A program made the position numbers and the translations under genes. The notes beneath the pieces were generated by a model. That model searched no databases and had not been told where the DNA came from. It worked only from the letters and a program-made list of their open reading frames with translations. Of a stretch of DNA of 64,000 bases, positions 24,917 through 33,258 are shown piece by piece (within the stretch, counting starts at the first letter, position 1; the number at the start of each line of letters is the position of its first letter). The DNA is taken from the NCBI GenBank assembly GCA_910588985.1, contig CAJURO010000004.1:1-64000 (forward strand), read 5' to 3'. Origin of the DNA: an uncultured Eggerthellaceae bacterium. GTDB lineage: Bacteria > Actinomycetota > Coriobacteriia > Coriobacteriales > Eggerthellaceae.

Positions 24917-26497
24917 TTACTCCATCTCAGGCAGGTTATCCACATCAAGGCGCGGGAAGAGCGGGTCACCCACTTCAATGGAGGACCCAGGTTTGAGCTG
25001 ACCCCATACGCTTGCTTGTTGGATATCCTCGATGTCATAGGTGGTGCCAAGCCCGAAACGAGAGAAGACCTCGTTGGAGGTGTTAGGAGCGAAAGGCGCC
25101 ATGAATATCGCGATGATGCGTATAGCCTCAAGCAGGTTATACATGATATCGGCAAGATCCTGTGCGCGAGAGGCATCCTTCGCAAGCTTGAATGGCTCGG
25201 TCTCTTCGATGTAGCGATTCGCGCGCGCTGCCAAAGCCTGCACCTCTTTGATGGCACCCGTGAAGTCAACGATCTCCATGGCAGAATCGTATTTCGCGTA
25301 GAGCTCGTCGCTGATCTCGCGCAACGGATTCACCGATGCTGCTTCGCTCGGCTCGGGAACGATGCCGTCGAAGTACTTCTTCGTCATGTTCGTGACACGG
25401 CTCACAAGGTTGCCCCATGTGTTGGCAAGCTCGTTGTTGTAGACCTGCACCATACGTTCCATCGAGATGGAGCCATCATGGCCGAACTGGACATCGCTCA
25501 TGAAGTAGTAACGATAGGCATCAACGCCGAAGATCGATATCAGGTCTGCGGGCTTGAGCGCATTTCCCTTTGACTTCGACATCTTCTCACCCTTGGTGAG
25601 CAAGAAGCCATGGCCGAACACCGTATGTGCGATCGGCCATCCTGCCGCCATCAGCATCGCAGGCCAGATAACGCAATGGAAGCGGATGATATCCTTGCCG
25701 ACAAAATGATATTGCGGGGGCCAGAACTCATCGAACGCATCAGGATCGATGTCATCACCATAACCACAGCCCGTGCAGTAAGCAAGCAGAGCATCTGCCC
25801 AAACATAGGCAACATGACCCTCATCGAAGGGCAACGGGATGCCCCAATCAAACGTTGAGCGAGAGATGGAGAGGTCCTTGAGACCCCCTTTGACGAATGA
25901 GACGATCTCGTTCTTACGGGTAATGGGCCTGATGAAGTCGGGATGGGTCTCATAGAAGTCAAGGAGGGGCTGCTGGAACTCCGAGAGCTTGAAGAACCAG
26001 TTCTCCTCCCCAGAAGCCATCACTTGAACAGGGCGCTTGCAATCAGGGCAGATGAAGTTCCCATCCTCGTCCTTCTCAAGCTCGCTCTCTGCATAGTACG
26101 TTTCCTCATGAACGCAGTACCACCCTTCATAGGTGCCCTTGTAGAGCCACCCCTTGTCATGAAGGAGCTGCCAGAAGGACTGAACAGTCTTTGCCTGCCG
26201 AGGCTCCGTGGTACGTACGAAGTCGGTATAGGTTATATCGAGGAGCGCCCATGCGTCGCGAAAGGCTGGTTCCATCGAATCGCACCACTCTTGAGGTGTC
26301 ATACCATGCTCTTGAGCCGTATCGGCAACCTTTTGCCCATGCTCATCCATACCTGTGACGAACGCCACTTCGCAGCCGTTCATACGTTGGTAACGCGCCA
26401 CGCTGTCGGCAGCTATGGTCGTATATGCGGTACCCAGGTGCGGAGCCGCGTTCACGTAATAGATGGGTGTTGTGATCGCATATGGTTTCTTCTGCAT
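24917..26497 (-). CDS. metG: Methionyl-tRNA synthetase
   Basis: A 526-aa class I synthetase. The HIGH-equivalent is AAPHLGTAYTT, and KMSKS is intact (GEKMSKSKGN). The CPDC of the connective peptide binds zinc. The C-terminal dimerisation/tRNA-binding domain found in longer MetRS proteins is absent. The ATG at 26497 (MQKKPYAITTPIYYVN) matches the family N-terminus and has GGAAGAG upstream. An ATG 12 codons earlier also has a GAGG, so the start is not certain. It heads the metG-tatD-FMN protein-rsmA operon. No T-box is seen upstream. Confidence 0.96.
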   Translation of the reverse strand: MQKKPYAITTPIYYVNAAPHLGTAYTTIAADSVARYQRMNGCEVAFVTGMDEHGQKVADTAQEHGMTPQEWCDSMEPAFRDAWALLDITYTDFVRTTEPRQAKTVQSFWQLLHDKGWLYKGTYEGWYCVHEETYYAESELEKDEDGNFICPDCKRPVQVMASGEENWFFKLSEFQQPLLDFYETHPDFIRPITRKNEIVSFVKGGLKDLSISRSTFDWGIPLPFDEGHVAYVWADALLAYCTGCGYGDDIDPDAFDEFWPPQYHFVGKDIIRFHCVIWPAMLMAAGWPIAHTVFGHGFLLTKGEKMSKSKGNALKPADLISIFGVDAYRYYFMSDVQFGHDGSISMERMVQVYNNELANTWGNLVSRVTNMTKKYFDGIVPEPSEAASVNPLREISDELYAKYDSAMEIVDFTGAIKEVQALAARANRYIEETEPFKLAKDASRAQDLADIMYNLLEAIRIIAIFMAPFAPNTSNEVFSRFGLGTTYDIEDIQQASVWGQLKPGSSIEVGDPLFPRLDVDNLPEME

Positions 26498-26589
26498 GCG
26501 TGTCTCTTCCTTCAAAGCGTCGTTGAGGATCATGATGCTTGCCTCACATCGGCAGATGACATGCCACTGTGAGCAGTTTTGCTATTTTA

Positions 26590-27420
26590 TCACTGGAAAA
26601 CAGCCGCGATGAGCTCTGGAGGTATCCCGAGCGCATATGCCTCGTTGATCTTGCAGATATCTTCTTTTGAAATGCGGTTGAGCGGTGCGGTCGTCATCGA
26701 ACGCACCTTGACTGCAACCTCGGATGCCTTCTCGATGGTCGAAAGCAAGCCATATGCACGAGCAAAGGTATCACCTGCGCAGAAGATGCCATGATGGGGC
26801 CACACCACAGCATCATGGATCTCAAGTGCCTCAGCCGACGCAACGGCAAGCTCTCTGCTCCCAGGCACCATCCAATCGATGACGCCGATCCCACGAGGAA
26901 AGACCATCGCGCATTCGCTGATCGTCGTCCAGAGCTCACGCGTGAAGGCAGTTGAGGTGAGCGGAAGGACGAACGTGAGCGCGTTCACGTTGGCAGGATG
27001 CGCATGGTAGATGATCCGATTGGCATCACGCGAGGCGATCATCTTCGCCTCTTGGCACAGCATATGCATGAAGAGCTCTGAAGTGGGACGCCTCCCTTCC
27101 GAAAAGCCCCAACGAACACGATAGTGCGTGCCCGCATCATCAAGCTCGATGACGCCTGCGTTGTGCTCAAGATCGGCGCGCATATCCCGAAAGTATGATC
27201 CCGCGGCCGTGATGAAGAAGAACTGCTCAGCGATCCCTGGAACCGCTAAGCCAAGCGGCTCCCACGCGCCTTGTCGAAACGAGCCACTGATGCCATCGAT
27301 CTGCTCTGGGGGCATCCGATAAGAAAGGTTGCCTGCATTCGCCTCGTGCCAGCCTTGCGCAACCGCTCCATCAGCAAGGGAGAGGAACTCCTCTACGAAG
27401 GCAGCTTCGATCTTCGCCAT
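26590..27420 (-). CDS. rhaD: Class II aldolase, rhamnulose-1-phosphate aldolase-like
   Basis: A 276-aa zinc-dependent aldolase close in length to E. coli RhaD (274 aa). It has GWHEANAGNLSYR near residue 23, the sugar-phosphate and zinc region RIIYHAHPANVNAL with two His ligands, and HHGIF with the third. RhaD cleaves L-rhamnulose 1-phosphate to dihydroxyacetone phosphate and L-lactaldehyde. No rhamnose isomerase, kinase or transporter gene is nearby. Instead the ATG follows the larC stop directly (TAAATG), so it is co-translated with nickel-cofactor genes. The substrate may therefore differ from rhamnulose phosphate. Confidence 0.82.
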   Translation of the reverse strand: MAKIEAAFVEEFLSLADGAVAQGWHEANAGNLSYRMPPEQIDGISGSFRQGAWEPLGLAVPGIAEQFFFITAAGSYFRDMRADLEHNAGVIELDDAGTHYRVRWGFSEGRRPTSELFMHMLCQEAKMIASRDANRIIYHAHPANVNALTFVLPLTSTAFTRELWTTISECAMVFPRGIGVIDWMVPGSRELAVASAEALEIHDAVVWPHHGIFCAGDTFARAYGLLSTIEKASEVAVKVRSMTTAPLNRISKEDICKINEAYALGIPPELIAAVFQ

Positions 27421-28191
27421 TTATCGCTCGGTTCCCAGAACGGTCCGCATCGTGCTCTTCGAATCAAGCCCCTGAGGTCCTACGCCGAACCCGAAAGCCT
27501 CGAAGACAAGGGAGGGCATATCACCAAAGCTTGATGCGAAATGCTTGACAAGCGCGGCGCCTGTTGGCGTGGTGAGCTCGCCTTCGACATTGCCTGCGAA
27601 CGTTGGAACGTCCGTAAGGATGTTCGCGGTAGCTGGCGCAGGGATGGGCAAGCGCCCATGCGCGCAATCGACGAACCCAAACCCCGTGCAGACGCTTGAT
27701 GCCGTTGCTCTCTCAACATCAAGCTGAACAAACGCCATGCTCGCAGCACAGATATAGGCGATCGCCTCATGGTTTCCCACCTCGTGGAAATGAACTTCAG
27801 AGACATCGACCCCATGAGCAGCAGCTTCAGCAGCAGCGATGATGTCATAGACACCAAGGACATGCTCACGTACCTCCTCAGGCAAGCCTGCATGCTCGAT
27901 GATGTGATGCACCTCTTCCACGCTATGATGCGGATGCTCGTGAGCGCCGTGGGCATGCCCCGAAACGTCATGCCCATGCGCTTGTGCCTCATGGTTCTTT
28001 TGGCGAACAGCAAGATGCACGCCGAAAACGCCACGATCCTGCGCAACAAGGAGATCGAAGCGACATCCAGGGATGTCAAGAGCTTCCAGCGATCCCATGA
28101 ATGCCTGTGGGTCGGGAAGCAACGCTATCAAGGATGAAGCGAATGTATCCTTATGAACGCCATGCGTGCAATCGAAGAACAGCTCAGCCAT
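27421..28191 (-). CDS. larC: LarC N-terminal domain protein (nickel-pincer nucleotide nickel-insertion family), LarC2 absent
   Basis: A 256-aa protein. N-terminal FDCTHGVHKD corresponds to the LarC start (usually FDCfsGisGDM). A His-rich stretch (AHGHDVSGHAHGAHEHPHH, about residues 71-89) is a plausible Ni2+ reservoir. VSEVHFHEVGNHEAI and PIPAPATANIL are LarC1 signatures. LarC inserts nickel into the pincer nucleotide that activates lactate racemase. Full LarC proteins run to about 400 residues, in some species by ribosomal frameshifting into larC2. Here the gene stops at the LarC1 boundary and rhaD begins at once. No LarC2 coding is seen in any frame. Confidence 0.83.
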   Translation of the reverse strand: MAELFFDCTHGVHKDTFASSLIALLPDPQAFMGSLEALDIPGCRFDLLVAQDRGVFGVHLAVRQKNHEAQAHGHDVSGHAHGAHEHPHHSVEEVHHIIEHAGLPEEVREHVLGVYDIIAAAEAAAHGVDVSEVHFHEVGNHEAIAYICAASMAFVQLDVERATASSVCTGFGFVDCAHGRLPIPAPATANILTDVPTFAGNVEGELTTPTGAALVKHFASSFGDMPSLVFEAFGFGVGPQGLDSKSTMRTVLGTER

Positions 28192-28194
28192 CTC

Positions 28195-28938
28195 TTACCT
28201 CATATGATTGATCATGTTAGCGAGATATCCCGCTCCAAACCCATTGTCGATGTTCACGACAGAGACACCGCTCGCACAAGAATTGAGCATGGAGAGCAGA
28301 GCGGCGATGCCCCCGAAGGACGCACCATATCCAACGCTCGTCGGAACTGCGATCACAGGACAGTCTGCCAGGCCACCTATGACGCTCACGAGCGCGCCTT
28401 CCATGCCCGCGAGCGCGATGATAACGCTCGCACCAGAGATCAGGTCAAGATTATCAAGCGTGCGATGAAGGCCCGACACGCCCATATCGTAGGCACGCTT
28501 GACAGCGCTCCCGAAGAACTCGCAGGTGAGAGCAGCCTCTTCAGCAACGGGTATGTCGCTTGTTCCCGCAGTGACGACAAGAACGTATCCGATACCATCT
28601 GGCTCTTTCATCTGGCCTGTGAAAGCACAGCGCGATTGAGCATCGTAATGAATAGGATGTGCCTGCTCTATCTGCGCTGCTTTCTCAGGCTCGAGCCGCG
28701 TGATGAGCACGCGATCCTGTCCTGCACGCACGAGCGCTGAGATGATGCCGCAGATCTGCTCGACCGTCTTGCCTTCGCCATAGATCACCTCGGTATAGCC
28801 TTGTCGGGCTTGACGATGCAGATCAACCTTCGCATACCCGATGTCCGTGTATGGCTGGGCCTTGATCTTGAGCAGCGCGTCATCGGGCGCGATCGCTCCT
28901 GCAGCAACATCTTCAAGAAGCTTTTCGATCTCGGTCAT
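28195..28938 (-). CDS. larB: LarB, pyridinium-3,5-biscarboxylate mononucleotide synthase
   Basis: A 247-aa AIR-carboxylase-like protein. The N-terminal helix region is followed by the glycine-rich core VVTAGTSDIPVAEEA, the ALAGMEGALVSVIGGL segment and VPTSVGYGASFGGIAALLSMLNSC. LarB carboxylates and hydrolyses nicotinic acid adenine dinucleotide in the first step to the nickel-pincer nucleotide. A strong ribosome site (AAAGGGTGAGGGC) precedes the ATG. The larC start is 4 nt past the larB stop. larE and larA are not in this window. Confidence 0.93.
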   Translation of the reverse strand: MTEIEKLLEDVAAGAIAPDDALLKIKAQPYTDIGYAKVDLHRQARQGYTEVIYGEGKTVEQICGIISALVRAGQDRVLITRLEPEKAAQIEQAHPIHYDAQSRCAFTGQMKEPDGIGYVLVVTAGTSDIPVAEEAALTCEFFGSAVKRAYDMGVSGLHRTLDNLDLISGASVIIALAGMEGALVSVIGGLADCPVIAVPTSVGYGASFGGIAALLSMLNSCASGVSVVNIDNGFGAGYLANMINHMR

Positions 28939-29019
28939 GCCCTCACCCTTTCAATGGGAAGCCTAAGCAAGCGAAGCAGGGTTGTGACATCACAGAGCCG
29001 CTTATTCTTATTGATTTTT

Positions 29020-29044
29020 AACCGTCCCCTGTCACCCTGTCACC
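29020..29044. repeat. Short CCGTCCCCTGTCACC-type repeat between larB and hydA
   Basis: AACCGTCCCCTGTCAC followed by a tandem second CCTGTCACC. The AACCGTCCCCTGTCAC word resembles, from memory, the ends of REP-like elements linked to Y1 transposases in many bacteria. No transposase or matching inverted copy is present here, so it may be a remnant or the 3' UTR of hydA. Confidence 0.35.
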
Positions 29045-29047
29045 ACT

Positions 29048-30337
29048 TTAATGAACGCTACAGCTCAAACATGGATCATATGCACGGATGAGCTTCTCGA
29101 TCTCAAGCTGGATAGCCTCTGCAGTGAAGCGCGCATCAAGAAGCTGCTTGGCCAAGGAGCGCATGTCGCGCTCAAGATTCGCAAGGTTCTGCGAGGTCGG
29201 CGTGATGATGCGCGCATGGGTGACACGTCCCCGCTCATCAAGCTCGATCTCATGGATAAGCGAGCCGCGTGGAGCCTCGGTGAATCCAACGCCACGGCCT
29301 GCGCGAACCTCGAACTCGACAGGTTCGCTCGTATCTTCGAAATCATCGACGGCAAGCTTTCGGCAAAGTGCAGAGCATCGTACCAAGGCATCAACGATCT
29401 CCACTGCTTGCGCAATGTTATTCGCGAAGGGATTGAACTCAGGAGGTCGCAATCCCGCCTTCGCAGCCGCGAATCGGGCGGGTTCGGTCAGCTCTGCCCA
29501 TGACGCATTGACGCGCGCAAGCGCAGAAGGCATGTAGGTGTTCCCTCCATCACGCATTCGAGAGAGGAGCGCTGCCGAGTGATCTGCTGAGTACTCCTCG
29601 ATCTCGTTCGCGAAGTCTTGAATGGAGAATGTCTTGTCTGCACGGACGAACCGAGCCACATCTGAGCCAACAACGGGGTATGACCCTTCTTCGACCATTG
29701 CAAGGAAGTCTCCCTTGGTCTCGAAGTCAATGGATCCGAAATCATTGAAAAGATCAACTGCATCAAGCGCAAAGGCGAGGTGCGCATCAAGTGCATCTGC
29801 AAGACGGAGGTACTCGTCAGATGATATCTCTGAGGTGAAGCCGCCCACCACAGCAGTGATCGGATGGATCGACCTCCCTCCCACTGCCGCACAAAGCTCG
29901 TTTCCCATCGCCTTCAAGCCAAGCGCCGCATCAAAGAGCGTGCGATCAGCATCGGCCAAGGGGAATACGCTCTTGTGCCCAAGGAAATCGGGCGCAGCGA
30001 AGACGAACAGATGGGTTGCATGGTTTTGCAGGAAGGAGCCATAGACGAGAAGCTCGCGTATGGCCCGTGTTCTTTCGCTCACCTCTACCCCGAAGATCCG
30101 CTCAATCGCAAGGATATCCGTGATCGTATGGCTTGCCGAGCAAATGCCGCAAACGCGAGAAGCGATGTAGGGCGCCTCATAGAAGAAATGACCTTTGACC
30201 ATGGATTCGAAGAAACGCGCAGGCTCGGTGACCGAGAACTCGCATTGCTCGATCTGTCCATTCTTGATGACAAGATGGATATCTCCATGCCCTTCGATAC
30301 GGGCAAGATGGTCAACGTCGATCTTCATGCTGGTCAT
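29048..30337 (-). CDS. hydA: NiFe hydrogenase large (catalytic) subunit, group 3b-like, no C-terminal extension
   Basis: A 429-aa nickel-iron hydrogenase large subunit. The N-terminal nickel motif RVCGICSASHT (Cys63, Cys66) and the C-terminal motif DPCLSCSVH (Cys423, Cys426) are intact. They supply the four cysteines of the Ni-Fe(CN)2CO site. The protein ends exactly at His429 of the motif. Usual large subunits carry a tail after this residue that an endopeptidase removes once nickel is inserted; none is encoded here. It is the last gene of the hydB-hydG-hydD-hydA operon of a bidirectional NAD(P)-linked enzyme. Confidence 0.93.
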   Translation of the reverse strand: MTSMKIDVDHLARIEGHGDIHLVIKNGQIEQCEFSVTEPARFFESMVKGHFFYEAPYIASRVCGICSASHTITDILAIERIFGVEVSERTRAIRELLVYGSFLQNHATHLFVFAAPDFLGHKSVFPLADADRTLFDAALGLKAMGNELCAAVGGRSIHPITAVVGGFTSEISSDEYLRLADALDAHLAFALDAVDLFNDFGSIDFETKGDFLAMVEEGSYPVVGSDVARFVRADKTFSIQDFANEIEEYSADHSAALLSRMRDGGNTYMPSALARVNASWAELTEPARFAAAKAGLRPPEFNPFANNIAQAVEIVDALVRCSALCRKLAVDDFEDTSEPVEFEVRAGRGVGFTEAPRGSLIHEIELDERGRVTHARIITPTSQNLANLERDMRSLAKQLLDARFTAEAIQLEIEKLIRAYDPCLSCSVH

Positions 30338-30363
30338 CGCGCGATCCTTAGAACAGTGTGCGT

Positions 30364-31140
30364 CTAGATTGAGGGGTCTCCGACGCGTGGGTCAGTCTGA
30401 TTGAATACGGTTACAGCAGCATCGAACGCCTCGGCACCGATGCCGCTCTTCGAAGCGATCCGACGAGCAACCTCAAGATTAGCATCAGTTGAAAGCCCCG
30501 CGCATCCGCTGCAGGGACGGCCAAGATTCGGACATTTCGCATGACAACCCGATTGCGTCACCATGCCAAGACAGAGGATGCCTCGTCCGTAGAAGCACCC
30601 GCGCTCGTTCTGCTTGCATTCTCCGCAAAGGGTTGAGGTGCGTACATAGGCATTCGACCCCCGCAGGGCTTTTTGCAGCACTTCGACGAACACATAGGGA
30701 TCCGCTGGACAGCACGGTACCTCAAAGTCAACCTTGATGACATCCTTGACTGCTCGTGGCTCATAGGCAGTGTCGCTCACCACATCTGGCACGTCATCGC
30801 CATATACCTCGCCCTGACGCAGACGATAGTCGACGCTCGCCATTCCTGGGATACCTGCTGTTTTCGCACACGCCCCGATCGTGATGACGACATCAGCCAC
30901 GTCACGAAGGAGCCGAGCGCTCTTCTCAGCCTCGCTTGTGGTGATCGCTCCTTCGATGACGCATACATCGAAATCATCAGGCATCGGATCGCTCGAGGTG
31001 AGTTGCCAATACTGCATGTCGATCTGCCCAAGCACATCAAGCAGATACCGTTCGATATTCGTGATGTTGATCTGGCACCCGAAGCAGCTGGCGAACCCCG
31101 CCATGACCACCTTCGGTGCTCTTTGCGTATCCTCGCTCAC
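30364..31140 (-). CDS. hydD: NiFe hydrogenase small subunit, group 3b-like
   Basis: A 258-aa electron-transfer subunit without a Tat signal, as expected for cytoplasmic group 3 enzymes. It has the proximal-cluster motif ASCFGCQINIT (Cys19, Cys22), IGACAKTAG, and a C-terminal Cys-rich part (CGECKQNERGCFYGRG, GCHAKCPNLGRPCSGC) for further 4Fe-4S clusters. The start is a GTG overlapping the hydG stop (ATGTGAG). In-frame codons further up run through hydG. Electrons pass from the NiFe site in HydA through these clusters to HydG and HydB. Confidence 0.92.
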   Translation of the reverse strand: MSEDTQRAPKVVMAGFASCFGCQINITNIERYLLDVLGQIDMQYWQLTSSDPMPDDFDVCVIEGAITTSEAEKSARLLRDVADVVITIGACAKTAGIPGMASVDYRLRQGEVYGDDVPDVVSDTAYEPRAVKDVIKVDFEVPCCPADPYVFVEVLQKALRGSNAYVRTSTLCGECKQNERGCFYGRGILCLGMVTQSGCHAKCPNLGRPCSGCAGLSTDANLEVARRIASKSGIGAEAFDAAVTVFNQTDPRVGDPSI

Positions 31141-32039
31141 ATGCTCCCCTGAATGTTCTTCGCTTCCCAATAATTGAAGACCGGGCCATCGATGCAGCAG
31201 TATTGATGCCCGATCTGACAATGCCCGCATTTGCCCATGCCGCACTTCATATGCCGCTCGAAGCTCATATAGATACGATCGTAGCTGATGCCTTTCTTCC
31301 GCATCTCTTCGACCACGAACCTATACATCACTGGTGGCCCGCACACAGCTCCGAAGGTCTTGTCAGCATCTACCTCTAGATGAGCAAAAGGTGCGGTAAC
31401 AAGCCCCACTTCGCCATCCCATGTCTCGTCGGGGTTGTCAACCGTAAGATAGAGATCGAAATCCTTGCGGTGACGCCACATCTCGAATTGGTTGCGGAAC
31501 ATGACCTCTGCGGGCGTCTTCGATCCATAGATGATCGTGACCTTGCCGAACTCAGAGCGCTCGTCATGGATGTTGTTGATCAAGGAGCGCAAAGGCGCGA
31601 TGCCAAGACCACCTGCTACAAGCAAGATGTCATGCCCCTTCATCTCCTCGAACGGAAAGGGCCGACCATAGGGACCGCGAATGCCCACGATCTCGCCGCA
31701 CTGCATCTCATGCAGTCGCTCGGTGAACTCGCCAGCACGCCGAACGCAAAGCTCGATGAATCCGCCTTTCGAAGGGGAACTGGAAATGGAAATAGGCGCT
31801 TCTCCCACCCCGAAGATCGATACCTCCACGAATTGCCCAGGCTTGTGGTGGAACGCCTCGCGAATGCGATCGTCGATGAGCCGGAACTCGAAGAGCTTTT
31901 CAGTCTCAGTGAGCGGTGTGATCGATGTGATGCGCGCAGGCCATGGGCGATAAGGATTCTCGCGCATGAGCGCAAGCCCATCAGAGACATGCTCGTTCGG
32001 CGCCAGAGGCGCAACGCTCACTTTCTTTGGCTCAGGCAT
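31137..32039 (-). CDS. hydG: Hydrogenase FAD/NAD(P)-binding gamma subunit
   Basis: A 300-aa ferredoxin-NADP reductase-like protein. The FAD domain (PISISSSPSKGGFIELCVRR) is followed by the nucleotide-binding domain (ILLVAGGLGIAPLRSLI). The C-terminal CGMGKCGHCQIGHQYCCIDGP holds a 2Fe-2S cluster. It is homologous to Pyrococcus sulfhydrogenase gamma and to AsrB. It exchanges electrons between NAD(P)H and the hydrogenase module. AAGGAGGAGCGCG precedes the ATG at 32039, which lies inside the hydB 3' end (8-nt overlap). Confidence 0.93.
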   Translation of the reverse strand: MPEPKKVSVAPLAPNEHVSDGLALMRENPYRPWPARITSITPLTETEKLFEFRLIDDRIREAFHHKPGQFVEVSIFGVGEAPISISSSPSKGGFIELCVRRAGEFTERLHEMQCGEIVGIRGPYGRPFPFEEMKGHDILLVAGGLGIAPLRSLINNIHDERSEFGKVTIIYGSKTPAEVMFRNQFEMWRHRKDFDLYLTVDNPDETWDGEVGLVTAPFAHLEVDADKTFGAVCGPPVMYRFVVEEMRKKGISYDRIYMSFERHMKCGMGKCGHCQIGHQYCCIDGPVFNYWEAKNIQGSM

Positions 32040-33108
32040 CGCGCTCCTCCTTGCCTGTATCACTCGAAGACGCAAGCTCCTCCTCGGCACCCTTGCGCTC
32101 GAAGAACTTCAGCACCTCGATCGGTGAGATGTCGGCCTTGCAGGCACGCACGCAACGGCCACATCCGACGCAAAGATATCTTCCATGCTTCGAATTGAAG
32201 CCATTGAGCTTGTGATACATGCGATGGCGAACACGATCACGACCGTCATCGCGGAAGTTGTGGCCTCCTGCCACGAGCGCAAATTGAGGAGAGGTGCATG
32301 CGTCCCATCTCCGCTCACGTCTTCCCTGCTTGCCCGAAGGGTCGAGCACATCGACGATATCGAAGCAATAGCACGTTGGGCATACCGCTGAGCATGCCGT
32401 GCACGACAAGCATCTTCCACCAAGCTCTTCCCAGAAAGGATCGGAATGAAACGCATCCATGAGCATGGGGATCTCTTGGATATCAGGGATCGACGTGTCA
32501 AACGCCTCTTGGCGAGCGCGCGTGCGCTGCCTGAAAGCACGTCTATCCTCATCGGTCGCCTCCCGCGGATTGCAGGCCGCCTCCAGGATGTTCGCTGCCT
32601 GAACGCTGCCGATCGATACGAGATAACGGTCACCAAGATCCTGGAGGAACAAGTCATACCCGCTTCTTACCTCATCAGAATCGAGCAGATGGCAAAAGCA
32701 GGTATCGGTTGGCGAGCAGCTTATGCCGACGACCATGTTCGCCGAGCTATGCGCCTCGAAGTACGGGTCTGGATATGCAGGATCATCGAACACGAGCCTG
32801 AGATTGTTCAAAGCGTTGATATCGCATGCATGCGCGCCAAAGAGCACGCGAGGCTTCACCGTAAGCTCGTAGTCAGTGACCTCTGCATCATCGACGTTGT
32901 ATTCAAAGAGCGTCTCTTGCGGAGGAAGGAAGAACTTCTTGAGCGAGGTCAGCGTCGTAGGGTAATCGAGAACGATCTCATCGAAGCTCTCGACCACCTC
33001 AAACGCGAAGCTCCTGCCGCTCTTGACCGGAGCGATGACTTCGTATTCCGCCATGAATGCCTCGATGAGCCGAGGAAGCTCTGATGCATCGATGACCCTG
33101 TACAGCAT
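32032..33108 (-). CDS. hydB: Hydrogenase 4Fe-4S beta subunit
   Basis: A 358-aa protein related to sulfhydrogenase beta and anaerobic sulfite reductase AsrA. Two ferredoxin-type cluster motifs lie in the C-terminal half: CLSCTACSAVCPTCYC and CVGCGRCVRACKADISP. The N-terminal 200 residues contain GAHACDINALNNLR and a region ending CSPTDTCFC. It starts the hydBGDA operon. A -10-like TAGAAT with an indistinct -35 lies about 45 nt before the ATG. The AsrA-like partner suggests possible sulfur or polysulfide reduction besides H2 cycling, as reported for archaeal group 3b enzymes. Confidence 0.9.
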   Translation of the reverse strand: MLYRVIDASELPRLIEAFMAEYEVIAPVKSGRSFAFEVVESFDEIVLDYPTTLTSLKKFFLPPQETLFEYNVDDAEVTDYELTVKPRVLFGAHACDINALNNLRLVFDDPAYPDPYFEAHSSANMVVGISCSPTDTCFCHLLDSDEVRSGYDLFLQDLGDRYLVSIGSVQAANILEAACNPREATDEDRRAFRQRTRARQEAFDTSIPDIQEIPMLMDAFHSDPFWEELGGRCLSCTACSAVCPTCYCFDIVDVLDPSGKQGRRERRWDACTSPQFALVAGGHNFRDDGRDRVRHRMYHKLNGFNSKHGRYLCVGCGRCVRACKADISPIEVLKFFERKGAEEELASSSDTGKEERDA

Positions 33109-33204
33109 AGAGATATCTCCATCTGGTGAGACGTTTACATCTTTGGCTTCATTCTATATGAGTGGTGCTTGCCTGTGGGGCGGAAAAGCGCCCAAGCAAA
33201 CGAA

Positions 33205-33232
33205 ATGCCCCGCTATGTGCACAGCGGGGCAT
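33205..33232 (-). terminator. Terminator of ndk
   Basis: A 10-bp stem ATGCCCCGCT/AGCGGGGCAT with an 8-nt loop, followed on the minus strand by TTCGTTT. It lies 26 nt past the ndk stop. Confidence 0.7.
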
Positions 33233-33258
33233 CATCTTGAGCTTCCTTTGAGCAACTT

